Position numbers and translations under genes: made by a program
Part shown: positions 25,223 to 33,822 of the stretch, piece by piece
Layout of the letters: each line of letters begins with the position of its first letter
How positions within the stretch are numbered: the first letter of the stretch is position 1
NCBI GenBank assembly: GCA_913061055.1
Contig: CAJXVA010000018.1
Coordinates: 1-43,109 of the forward strand
Source of the DNA: an uncultured Pseudomonadota bacterium
GTDB lineage: Bacteria; Myxococcota_A; Polyangia; Nannocystales; Nannocystaceae
Reading direction: 5' to 3'
Length of the DNA stretch: 43,109 nucleotides
The notes under the pieces: generated by a model
What the model was told of the DNA's origin: nothing
What the model saw: the letters and a program-made list of their open reading frames with translations, nothing else
Databases searched by the model: none

Positions 25223-25327
25223 GTCGATGGGATCGCCTTCGCTACAACGCCGACAAGTCGAACGTGACCACCTCTTGCACCTCGGTTGGGAAGAAGCCGT
25301 CCGCGTAGGTGATACGGTGTGTTCCCG

Positions 25328-26923
25328 ATGCTGGTCCCCCTCGCTCTGGTCTGGACGACAGTGCTGCTCGCACCGCAGACCCGCGCGTTCGAGCAGAACC
25401 CGGTCACCCATCCACAAGCGGAGGTCTTCGAGTTCAATGCGTTCGATGACGACGCAGATCATCTCAAAGGCCCGTACTTCGAGTCGCTCAACTGCGTCGA
25501 GCTGAACCCTGGTGAGATGTGCGAGCGCGTCGCGACCGTCTCTCCCGACGAGGACGGCAACTTCTTCGTCGACCTTCCCGACATTGACGACCCACGAGAC
25601 GCGGCTGCTCTCGAAGACGCGTATGCCGAGGTCTCCGCCTACTTTCACGCCGATCGTTTCTACGCGCATCTGTTCGAGTACGACGTCCCGCCGCCCTTGT
25701 GCTTCGATGAGGGCCTTCCGCTCACCCTGGTGGTCAACGTCCGCTCACCCGCCGATGAAGCCGGAACACCCGGATGGTTCGGCGGCGCGTTCTTCACCCG
25801 TGACTGCGAACGCGGAATCGTTCTCGGCCAGGCCGAGCAGGCAGACCTCGCGTACGACGGTGACCTCGTCTACCACGAGGTCGCACACGTGGCGATCGAC
25901 GCGCTGTCTGGAGAAGACATCTACCTCAACGGAAGCCGCCCGCTCCCTCTCGCGGTCGGCAACGACCCCGCAGCGCTCAACGAAGGGACCGCCGATTTTC
26001 TGTCGGCCGCGTTCACGGGTGACCCCGTGCTCGGGGAGTACATCGAGGAGTACGCCGGGCTGGGTCGGCGGCTCGACCACGACCTGGGTTGCCCACAAAC
26101 CCTCGTCGGGGAGCGCCACCTCGATGGGCGAGCGTGGGCCGCCGCGTTGTACTCGCTGTGGGAGGAGCACGGCGACTCGTTCTATGCAGCCGTACTCGAC
26201 ACCGCAGCAGCGCTTCCCTCGGACGCCGACTTTGCTGAAGCGAGCGCCATCTTGCAGGACATGGTCGGTGCTCGAGTCGGGTCCGCCGCGGCCCTCGATG
26301 TCGAGACGACGATGGAGGCACGTGGTCTGCTCGACTGTCGACGGGTGCTCGCGGCGGAAGCGGTCGAGGAGCTGTATCTGATCCCCGATCCCGACTTCAC
26401 CCCGTTTCGGCCCGCACCGGTTCAACTGGAGCTGCCCGTGCTCGACGCACTGTCCACCGTGACCGTCCGCTACATCGGCACCCAGTTCGGCGACGACTGG
26501 ACCATCGAAGCCATTGTCGGCCGCGGCGAACCCGTCGCCTTCGCCTACGACGACACCGCAGAGCCCACGGCCGTCTCCCACGCTGCAACCGAAGTCCTCG
26601 ATGGCTCCGAAGGAGTGTTGACACTCGAGGTCGGTCCCGACGAGCCCTTGTTCTTGTCGCTGTTCAACGCGGGCACCAGCCTGATCGTGCTGCGCGACTT
26701 CGAAGTGGAGGTCGAGCCCCTCACGGCGCCATCGGACACCGACACGGACACGGATGATGCCCCGGCTCCCACTCAGCTGGACGACGACGGAGGATGCGCG
26801 TGCCAATCCGGCCGCACATCGCCTGAGGGACCGGCCTGGCTCATGCTGTTCGCGGTGTTCGCATTCCGCCGCTCGGCCTCCACGAATGGGCCCGCTGGGG
26901 GCGTACGGATGGAAAGCGGTTGA
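25328..26923 (+). CDS. Secreted putative zinc metalloprotease with MYXO-CTERM-like tail
   Basis: This 531-residue protein has a signal peptide (LVPLALVWTTVLLAPQTRA) and a central zinc-protease-like site: YHEVAHVAID (H183, E184, H187), with a likely third ligand in NEGTADFLSAAF (E219) 32 residues further on, as in gluzincins. The C-terminal part is beta-rich. It ends in an acidic DTDTDTDD linker, a Cys pair (GGCACQSG), a hydrophobic helix (AWLMLFAVFAF) and RR, close to the MYXO-CTERM sorting signal but with an extra 16-residue tail. No named family is recognised. GTG 25319 is an alternative start; TACGGT lies nine bases before ATG 25328. Confidence 0.8.
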   Translation: MLVPLALVWTTVLLAPQTRAFEQNPVTHPQAEVFEFNAFDDDADHLKGPYFESLNCVELNPGEMCERVATVSPDEDGNFFVDLPDIDDPRDAAALEDAYAEVSAYFHADRFYAHLFEYDVPPPLCFDEGLPLTLVVNVRSPADEAGTPGWFGGAFFTRDCERGIVLGQAEQADLAYDGDLVYHEVAHVAIDALSGEDIYLNGSRPLPLAVGNDPAALNEGTADFLSAAFTGDPVLGEYIEEYAGLGRRLDHDLGCPQTLVGERHLDGRAWAAALYSLWEEHGDSFYAAVLDTAAALPSDADFAEASAILQDMVGARVGSAAALDVETTMEARGLLDCRRVLAAEAVEELYLIPDPDFTPFRPAPVQLELPVLDALSTVTVRYIGTQFGDDWTIEAIVGRGEPVAFAYDDTAEPTAVSHAATEVLDGSEGVLTLEVGPDEPLFLSLFNAGTSLIVLRDFEVEVEPLTAPSDTDTDTDDAPAPTQLDDDGGCACQSGRTSPEGPAWLMLFAVFAFRRSASTNGPAGGVRMESG

Positions 26924-26954
26924 CGCCATCCTCGCGGCCCACAATCCTGACAGA

Positions 26955-28304
26955 GTGCGGTGGCAGGTGATCGGAGCATTGGTGGCCGTAGCTGCCTGCG
27001 GTCCAGAACCAGCAACCGACGCCGCACTTCCGACGCCCGCACTCGTGCCGCCTTGGGAGAGCGGGGAGCGCCTGCGTGCGACAGTGCGCGTGGGAACGAA
27101 CGGCGCGAGCGTCCTGGCCCATTGGTATGACCGGGAGCGCGATATCGAGTGTGCATTCGTTCCAACGGCCGACGGATATCGGTGTTTGCCCTTGGTCACG
27201 GGCTCGAGGCGACACACGACGCAAGACTGCGGATCTCTCGATGGCGTCGCGGTCACCGAAGGCTGCGTGGCGGACTGGGGCGGCGACCCCGTACAGGTCG
27301 AAACGGAGCATGGGGCGTGCCCACAACTGTCCGAGGTGGTTGTGGCCACCAAGCTCGAGCACCTCGGCCAGCTCTACCGCCTGGGGTCCGACGATCGGTG
27401 TGTGCCTGTCCCGGGCTTTGGAGAACAAGACTGGGCGGCGGAGCCTGTGTCTCTGTCCTCGTTCGTCGGGGCGGAGGTCTCTGTCGCACCGGTCGGCCAG
27501 CTCGGCGTCACGCAGCTCGAGGGCACGGACGGCTCGAAGCAGCGACTGAGGGTCTCGACCCTCAATGGGGAGGCGTGCGACGAATCCGAATTGCGTCGTG
27601 ACGGACGCTGCATTCCCGGACCGCTCCTTCACGCCGACGCCTTCGCCGACGAGGCCTGTTCAGTCTCCGCCGCCGTCGACACCAGTTGTGGCACCGCGCG
27701 CTACATCCGAAGCGAGACGGTCGAAGACCTGTTCGAGTTGGGAGAGCCCCTCGCGCAGCGGTACCGGAAAACCGAGATCGGCTGCGTGCTGCAAGAGGAC
27801 CAACACCCCGCGTACCGGGTGGGAACGCAGGTCGCACGCAGCAACTTCGAAGTCGTCGAACACACCGCGGAACCGGCGGGAGGACTCGTGCCCCGATGGT
27901 GGTCTATCGACGCCGCTCCCATCGTCTGGAGCGATGACTGGCTCCTCGCGGGGACCGAATGCGACATCAGAGAGTTCTCCGCCTATGACGCGTGTGTGAC
28001 CGGGGTCGTTGAGAGCTTTGAGCACGGCGGCCCTGCTCGAGGCCCCAGCGCCGACCCTCAGTGCAGCATCTCCACGTTCCAGGTCTACACAAGCTCGAGC
28101 TCAGTCGATTTCATCAGCGAGTGGAATCGTGGCTGCGGAAGCGACTATCACTCCCCGATTCCCGTGCAGGTGCACGATGGCGCCGTGTTTGCCCGCAACG
28201 ACACGGGCGACTGCGTTGAGGTCCAGCCGCCCGAGGATGGGCTGCTGGTGGTTGAGTCCGAGGACCACTCCTCGCTCGAGGCGTTTTCGTATCGAGTGGA
28301 GTAG
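26955..28304 (+). CDS. Cys-rich hypothetical lipoprotein
   Basis: This frame starts at GTG 26955, giving a signal GALVAVAAC with lipobox Cys15 and 449 residues in total. The body is rich in cysteines spaced through beta-like segments (ECAFVPTADGYRC, GSLDGVAVTEGC, EACDESELRRDGRC, CSISTFQVYTSSS). This suggests a disulphide-stabilised extracellular domain. No family is recognised. The frame remains open upstream inside the metalloprotease gene, but the lipobox fixes the start. A CACAAT sequence (26940-26945) lies nine bases before the GTG. It is convergent with the lipoprotein pair that ends at 28321. Confidence 0.7.
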   Translation: MRWQVIGALVAVAACGPEPATDAALPTPALVPPWESGERLRATVRVGTNGASVLAHWYDRERDIECAFVPTADGYRCLPLVTGSRRHTTQDCGSLDGVAVTEGCVADWGGDPVQVETEHGACPQLSEVVVATKLEHLGQLYRLGSDDRCVPVPGFGEQDWAAEPVSLSSFVGAEVSVAPVGQLGVTQLEGTDGSKQRLRVSTLNGEACDESELRRDGRCIPGPLLHADAFADEACSVSAAVDTSCGTARYIRSETVEDLFELGEPLAQRYRKTEIGCVLQEDQHPAYRVGTQVARSNFEVVEHTAEPAGGLVPRWWSIDAAPIVWSDDWLLAGTECDIREFSAYDACVTGVVESFEHGGPARGPSADPQCSISTFQVYTSSSSVDFISEWNRGCGSDYHSPIPVQVHDGAVFARNDTGDCVEVQPPEDGLLVVESEDHSSLEAFSYRVE

Positions 28305-28320
28305 CCGGCGCTCCCTCGCG

Positions 28321-29952
28321 CTACAGCGAAAGTAGCGCGGGCGGCTCGATCGCATCGAGCTCCGCCGACTCTCCGCTTTGTAGCGCTACGACGACGTGGG
28401 TAGGTTGATCGGGAGCACTGAAGCTGCAGCGCAAGACCGACCCGTCCTCGGACAGGTGGGCGCTGCTGGGTCCGTCACAGGCAGAGACCAGCTGAGCGAC
28501 GGGCGGACTCACCGTGAGATCGAAGACCCACGCCTCGCTGTAGTCCGCCAACACCATCGCGAGCGTGGACCCGTCGTCGGATCTACGCGTACGGATCCCC
28601 GGCTCTGCCGCATCAAACAACACCTCCTCGGGGCCAACTTCGCCTCCCTCCAATGATGCTCGAGACAGACGGCGGGACTCGGGAGGACCGCTGCGGAAGT
28701 AGACGTAGTTGCCCAGCGCGCCAAACCTCAGGCCGTCTGCGTTCTCACCCACCTCGATGGGCGCTCCCCCAGGCCATGGCACCACGAACCCGCGTGCCGG
28801 GATCTCGGGGTCAGGTTGGACGAGGTAGGAGATCCACTCGCCGGTCGGATTGAGCCACGGAGGGTCAAGACTGTTCGTGCTGACCGCCCCCTGAGACTGC
28901 CCGGTCGAAACTCGAATCGGTGCGCCCAACCCCGGATTCTCCATCGGGACCCAGACCACGTCTGTTGTCCCCGCATCGTTGCCCTGAAGAAGAATGAACC
29001 CATCACCATCCGGATGCATCCGGGGTACATCGCGACTGTGTCCCACCGCTCCGGGTAGCAAGGGGACGAGATGCGCCGTGGGCTGCGGGCTAGCCACATC
29101 CAGGAGGTGGAGCTGCGGACTCCAGCCACCCTCCGTCGGCCCGCCCATCCACAGGGCCGCGAGCCCGAACTCTTCGATCGGGGCGTAGGTGAAGGACACT
29201 TCCCCGGAGGAGAACAGCGGCTCGGTCTGTGCGTCGGGCTCGAGCAGAAGCCGGAGCCAATGCTCTTCGCCGGTCCGGTCAGACTCCCGGACCAACGCAT
29301 GCGAACCGAAGTACCCCATCACGGACCCCTGACCGAGCGGATACAGGAGCTCGAGAGGACCGGGGCCGTCGGGACCCACGACGAATCGGTAGGCTCCGCT
29401 CATCCCGGCGGCAACGTCGACGTCGGTCAGCACCCACTGGTCTCCGGACATTCGCAGAGAGCAGGCCTCTTGATACGGCGCGAGATCCGGCGGTGGTTCC
29501 GGGCAGTCGACCATCCATGGCTCGGGCTCACGCCAACTCGAGATCGCGAACGAGCGGTCCGAAGGGACCTTTCTCTGAAGGTCTGACTGGGCCACGAAAT
29601 CATCGCCCTGAATGCGGAGGTCCTGCCAGAGCCCGGGAACCACGAGCTCGCGCTCGCCGATCACCCCGTCCACAACGTCACGAAATGCGATCCCATCGGG
29701 CGTGTTGTAGACGATGCGAACGGGCTTCGAGGGCTCGGGCTCCGTGTCCGTGTCTCCTGTGCTTTCGCCCGCGGCGCTGGATGTGCCGACGTCCGCGCCT
29801 TGCCCTGAGCTCGTGCTCGTCTGCACATCCCCAGACTCGGACGCGCCCCCGGTACCTCCTTCCGTCGCGGACGACACACCCACAGTCGGGCCACAGGCGC
29901 CTACGAGCAGAGTGAGAGCGATCCCCAACAAGCTGAACCGGGAGTTCTTCAT
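28321..29952 (-). CDS. PD40/TolB-like beta-propeller lipoprotein (paralog 2)
   Basis: This 543-residue protein has lipobox VGAC (Cys20), a long Ser/Thr/Gly linker and a repeat-rich body with propeller-like blades (PLLPGAVGHSRDVPRMHPDGDGF, WLNPTGEWISYLV, YVYFRSGPPESRRLSRASL, SEDGSVLRCSF). It is clearly paralogous to the gene immediately upstream (29959-31566) and shares segments such as GIAFRDVVDGVIGE/GIEFRDVVAGVIGE. The 6-bp spacing indicates an operon. Propellers of this type often mediate protein or glycan contacts; no enzyme activity is predicted. Confidence 0.85.
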   Translation of the reverse strand: MKNSRFSLLGIALTLLVGACGPTVGVSSATEGGTGGASESGDVQTSTSSGQGADVGTSSAAGESTGDTDTEPEPSKPVRIVYNTPDGIAFRDVVDGVIGERELVVPGLWQDLRIQGDDFVAQSDLQRKVPSDRSFAISSWREPEPWMVDCPEPPPDLAPYQEACSLRMSGDQWVLTDVDVAAGMSGAYRFVVGPDGPGPLELLYPLGQGSVMGYFGSHALVRESDRTGEEHWLRLLLEPDAQTEPLFSSGEVSFTYAPIEEFGLAALWMGGPTEGGWSPQLHLLDVASPQPTAHLVPLLPGAVGHSRDVPRMHPDGDGFILLQGNDAGTTDVVWVPMENPGLGAPIRVSTGQSQGAVSTNSLDPPWLNPTGEWISYLVQPDPEIPARGFVVPWPGGAPIEVGENADGLRFGALGNYVYFRSGPPESRRLSRASLEGGEVGPEEVLFDAAEPGIRTRRSDDGSTLAMVLADYSEAWVFDLTVSPPVAQLVSACDGPSSAHLSEDGSVLRCSFSAPDQPTHVVVALQSGESAELDAIEPPALLSL

Positions 29953-29958
29953 CGTTGA

Positions 29959-31566
29959 CTATGGCGAGAGAAGTGCGGCGCCGTACCGCGCGTCGATCGG
30001 AACCGTCTGCCCACTTTCCACCGCGAGCAGGACGTATTCTCGGTCCGTCGAGTACTCAGCCTCCGAACTGCAAACCAGGACTGAGCCATCCGCGGAGAGA
30101 CCGAAACTGACTTCCCACCCTTCGCAGCCATCTGCGCGGCGGGCTACGGGTGGCGTCGTGGTGAGGTCGAGCAACCACACTCTGTCGCCGTACTCGGAAT
30201 CCATCCCGAGAGTGGAGCCGTCGCTCGAGATCTTCGCGGTGGGTCCCGAGGCGAACGAATCGCTCAGCGTCTGCTCAACCCCGACAACTCCGTCGGTGAG
30301 CGCAACGCGAGAGAGTTGTCGGTCCCCGGCAGGCCCGCTGTGGAAGTACACGTGGCTACCGTCAGGCGCGAAGAACATGCCGCGCGACTCCTCCGAGACC
30401 GCGACGGGTTCTCCGTCTGGCCATGAAACCACGAACCCCTGCGGAAGCCCACCGTCGGGCCAAACAACGTAGGCAAGCCAGCGACCCTCTGCGTCAAACA
30501 CAGGGAACTCCCCACCACCGGGCGGGCGGACGAGACCCTGCGAGGGCCCAGTCGAAATCCGAACCGGAGCACCCACCTTGGATCCTTCAAGAGGGATCCA
30601 CACAAGATCGCCTTCTCCCTCGTCGTTCCCTTGCGTCACCACCAGGCCATCTCCGCCGGGATGGACCGCGACAATCGAGCTTGCGTGGCCCACCGCCCCC
30701 GGGAGCAACGGTAGTCGCTGCGGACTCGGGCGCTCCGAAGCGACGTCGACCAACCACATCTGTGGATTCCACCCGCCCGGCGTCGTCTCCGTTCCGTAGA
30801 CGACATGCAGCGGCGCGTCGCGGTCCCCGATCGAACGAAATCCGATGGACGCTTCGTCCTCGAACAAGAAGAACGTCTCGGGTTCTGCATCCGGTTCGTA
30901 CGAGAGCCGGGCGAAACGACCTGCGCCTGTTTCGTCGAACTCCTTGACCACGGAGTAGGGGCCGAAGCCGCCCCAAGTCTCGCCCTGGCCAAAAGGATAG
31001 ATCACCGTCGGTGGGGTTGGACCATCGGACCCGAGCTGGAACTCATAGAGGGCATGGGTCCCCGAAGCGTGGTCGGACTCTTTGAAGCGCCAAGTGTCCT
31101 CCGCCTTGGACAGGTTGCAGGTGTTTTTGGTCGGGCACTGCACCGTCCAGGACTCGGTGTCAGGCTCGCGCCAGTTCGAGATCACGAAGTCTGATCCTCG
31201 GTTGCCGACGAGTTCGTCCCCGGTGATGGGTTCCATGCCCCAATCTCCGGGGATCAGGACTTGCGGCTCTCCAATGACGCCTGCGACCACGTCCCGAAAC
31301 TCGATGCCTTGCGGAGACTCGTAGACTGCCCGCACGACCGGCGGCAACTCGGGCTCCTCACCGGTCTCGCCAGTTCCACCGCTTTCGGAGCTCTCCGAGT
31401 TCGTGTCCGAGCCCATGCCCCCGGTCGTCGTGCCCTGGGGAGCCGAGGAGGTCCCGCCATCGCCGGACCCGCCGGACGCCGTCGATGCAGCCACGTTTGG
31501 ACCGCAGGCACCACACAGAAGGAGCATCCCGCTCCCCCAACACCACCGTATCGTCTTCGGCTTCAT
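29959..31566 (-). CDS. PD40/TolB-like beta-propeller lipoprotein (paralog 1)
   Basis: This 535-residue protein has lipobox CGAC (Cys21), a Gly/Ser/Thr linker and a beta-propeller-like body with PD40-style repeats: LPGAVGHASSIVAVHPGGDGL, FDAEGRWLAYVVWPDGG, FFAPDGSHVYFHSGP, KISSDGSTLGMDSE and GLSADGSVLVCSS. It is the first gene of a two-gene operon formed by tandem duplication, with its paralog starting 6 bp downstream. The two differ throughout, so the duplication is not recent. Function unknown; surface binding is a guess. Confidence 0.85.
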   Translation of the reverse strand: MKPKTIRWCWGSGMLLLCGACGPNVAASTASGGSGDGGTSSAPQGTTTGGMGSDTNSESSESGGTGETGEEPELPPVVRAVYESPQGIEFRDVVAGVIGEPQVLIPGDWGMEPITGDELVGNRGSDFVISNWREPDTESWTVQCPTKNTCNLSKAEDTWRFKESDHASGTHALYEFQLGSDGPTPPTVIYPFGQGETWGGFGPYSVVKEFDETGAGRFARLSYEPDAEPETFFLFEDEASIGFRSIGDRDAPLHVVYGTETTPGGWNPQMWLVDVASERPSPQRLPLLPGAVGHASSIVAVHPGGDGLVVTQGNDEGEGDLVWIPLEGSKVGAPVRISTGPSQGLVRPPGGGEFPVFDAEGRWLAYVVWPDGGLPQGFVVSWPDGEPVAVSEESRGMFFAPDGSHVYFHSGPAGDRQLSRVALTDGVVGVEQTLSDSFASGPTAKISSDGSTLGMDSEYGDRVWLLDLTTTPPVARRADGCEGWEVSFGLSADGSVLVCSSEAEYSTDREYVLLAVESGQTVPIDARYGAALLSP

Positions 31567-31743
31567 CGAGAGAACTCCCGGCGGGGAGGACCCTTGAGTC
31601 TACCGCGCGGCACAGCGGTTCGACGCCCAGATCATCGGCGCCCATCACAAAGTCGCGACCAGAGAGGAAGTGTCTGCGCAGAATCCGCTCGACCGACCGC
31701 GCCCAGGAAATTCCGATGGCCACCGGAACGCCCGCCCATATCG

Positions 31744-32454
31744 GTGTCGAACGTACATGGCCGAGTTGGAGACGCAGACCCATCGCGCAGCCGAAGGGCT
31801 TGCCCTCTGAGGTACCGGCTCACCAACGCAGCGGACCTGGCGGAGGCTTGTTATGACCTCCGTGGGCAATCGATCATCCAGCGTGCTCTCGTCGAGAGCA
31901 TCGACGAAGACGACGTCCAGGCCCACCTCCTGGACAATGGGCTGCTGCTGATTCCCGGCTCGAACTCGTTGGAGGATCACCTTCGCTACAACTTCCGCCT
32001 TGTCGTTGGAGGCAAGCGATACTCGGTGAAAGAGTCCGCGACGGGATCGGGGTTCGGCGGACGCTGGCATCAGGGATTCCTGGCCCACGCGATGGTGATT
32101 CACAAGCGACTCGATCGACGTCGGCCGAAGTTCATCATCGGGCACTCACTCGGTGCAGCCGCGGCGCAGTTCTTGTCGCTGCTGTGGCGAGTTCCCGCCA
32201 TCGGTTTCGCGGCCCCTCGTTTGCACGCGGGCGGCCGTGAAGTGGACAACGACAGACTCTGCTTGTGCCTGTGGAGGAAAGACGACCCCGTTGGCTCGTT
32301 CCCCGGCGACACCTTCCGGCACGTCGGCAAGAGCATCCGGCTGGACAAGAACAAGAGCACGGGCCTGCTGAATCACAGCCTGCGCCACTACAAGGCCTCG
32401 ATGGCCAACGCTCACAATCGGTCCGTACTGCCCCAGGCCTGGCCAGCGGCGTGA
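31744..32454 (+). CDS. Class 3 (Rhizomucor-type) lipase-like hydrolase
   Basis: This 236-residue frame (from GTG 31744) contains a complete lipase class 3 triad: nucleophile Ser135 in GHSLGAAAAQF, Asp180 or Asp181 in KDDPVGSFPGDTFRHVG, and His211 in LNHSLRHY. The upstream WHQGFLAHA and APRLHAGG blocks are also typical. It would hydrolyse acyl glycerol or other esters. No signal peptide is visible in this frame. The recognisable protein begins near RYRLTNAADLAEACYDL (about residue 24), preceded only by non-family sequence without a good ATG in frame, so the 5' end is uncertain. A T7 run (32461-32467) follows the stop but without a convincing stem. Confidence 0.78.
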   Translation: MSNVHGRVGDADPSRSRRACPLRYRLTNAADLAEACYDLRGQSIIQRALVESIDEDDVQAHLLDNGLLLIPGSNSLEDHLRYNFRLVVGGKRYSVKESATGSGFGGRWHQGFLAHAMVIHKRLDRRRPKFIIGHSLGAAAAQFLSLLWRVPAIGFAAPRLHAGGREVDNDRLCLCLWRKDDPVGSFPGDTFRHVGKSIRLDKNKSTGLLNHSLRHYKASMANAHNRSVLPQAWPAA

Positions 32455-32501
32455 CGATCTTTTTTTGACCCACGTTTCCCGCGCCGCTCCACATCGGGCG
32501 C

Positions 32502-33659
32502 ATGCCTTCCATGCGCCGCTTTGCGACCTACGCGATCCTCGCCACGCTGCCGTCTGCGTGCACGCAGCAGGTCCGCGAAGATGGTGGCCTGTTCCCGCAG
32601 GAAACAGCGACCGGCGGCGGCTCGGCAGCCGGGACGACCGGCCAACCTGCCTCGTCCGCGACCTCGACGGTGGGAGCCGATGCGGCCGGGTCGAGCGAAG
32701 CCGGCGATGACGTCAAGCTGGACGTCAGCGTCCCGCCAACCGGGGGCGCCGAGGACGGCGGCGATGGAGACGTAGGCTGCACCAAGGCCGACTTCCTGTT
32801 CATCATCGACAACTCGGGCTCGATGGAGGAGGAGCAGCAACAGCTGGTCGACTCGTTCCCTGGCTTCATCTCGACGATCCAACAGACCCTCGATGCGCAG
32901 GACTATCAGGTGATGGTTGTCGACACCGACGCCGCGCCGTCGTTCGGCAGCTCGTTGACGTGCATCAACGGCGAGTGCAGTTGTGAGCCCGAGCCCCAAT
33001 GCTGCGTGTCGTTATGCAGCGAAGGCGCGTTCGGCATGCCACCACCGGAGACCTGCGCTGGCCAGCCTTGTGATGGTTTCGAACCTCCGCCCGAGGGCTG
33101 CCCGACGACCCTCGGTGCAGGGAAGTCGGAGGACCCGCTGTTCGAAGATTGCAACTTCGCAACCGACGATCGGTTCATGACTTCCGCCGAGCCGGACCTC
33201 GCGAGCGCCTTCGAGTGTGCCGCGCTGGTCGGTGCGGGTGGTGACGGCAACGAGCGACCCATGGATGCGATGCTCCAAGCCGTCGGCCCACTCAACGAAG
33301 CGGGGCAATGCAATGCCGGGTTCTTGCGCGACGACGCCATCCTCGTGGTCACGTTCATCACCGATGAGAGCGAGGATGGGTCCGCCGGGACGCCCGCAAG
33401 CTGGAAGCAGGCGTTGTTGGACGCGAAGGGTGGCAACGAGGATGCGATCGTCGTCCTCGGTGTGCTCGGCGATAGCGGCATCGCCGGGAGCACCTGCAAC
33501 GCCGAACAGGCCGAGGATGCGCCGCGGTTGCGCGAGTTCGCGGACTCGTTCGCACAGGGACAGTGGGAGAGCATCTGCGCGCCGAACTACGCTCCCTTCT
33601 TGGAGGCGGCCGTCTCGGTGATCGACGTCGCGTGCGACAACTTCACGCCCGAAGGGTGA
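32502..33659 (+). CDS. Lipoprotein with von Willebrand A domain (intact MIDAS)
   Basis: This 385-residue protein has lipobox PSAC (Cys20), a Gly/Thr/Ala/Ser linker and a VWA domain. The domain starts at DFLFIIDNSGSMEEE with MIDAS residues D103, S105 and S107, and ends with VVTFITDESED and VVLGVLGDSG. A Cys-rich insert (CINGECSCEPEPQCCVSLCSEG) interrupts the domain. VWA lipoproteins bind protein ligands in a metal-dependent way and are multiplied in Nannocystaceae. ATG 32511 is an alternative start. The gene follows the lipase by 47 bp. Confidence 0.9.
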   Translation: MPSMRRFATYAILATLPSACTQQVREDGGLFPQETATGGGSAAGTTGQPASSATSTVGADAAGSSEAGDDVKLDVSVPPTGGAEDGGDGDVGCTKADFLFIIDNSGSMEEEQQQLVDSFPGFISTIQQTLDAQDYQVMVVDTDAAPSFGSSLTCINGECSCEPEPQCCVSLCSEGAFGMPPPETCAGQPCDGFEPPPEGCPTTLGAGKSEDPLFEDCNFATDDRFMTSAEPDLASAFECAALVGAGGDGNERPMDAMLQAVGPLNEAGQCNAGFLRDDAILVVTFITDESEDGSAGTPASWKQALLDAKGGNEDAIVVLGVLGDSGIAGSTCNAEQAEDAPRLREFADSFAQGQWESICAPNYAPFLEAAVSVIDVACDNFTPEG

Positions 33660-33822
33660 GTCTCTGATCCTCTCCCGCCGCCGAACCGCGGGTATCACGC
33701 GACCTCATCGTGCGGTCACCGAACATCGGAAAAATGCGGTGATATTCGACCCTTGTGACGATCCAGACCGACGACCCCACATGTGAGCAGTTGTCGGATA
33801 AAGTGTGGCCCGAGGCTACCTC

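Noticed and set aside
28321-31566. Tandem paralogs as an assembly duplication
   Set aside because: The two genes differ throughout at nucleotide level, so they are true diverged paralogs.
32455-32470. T7 run after the lipase gene as an intrinsic terminator
   Set aside because: No stable stem directly precedes it; only a CCAGGCCTGG palindrome without loop lies about 15 bases upstream.
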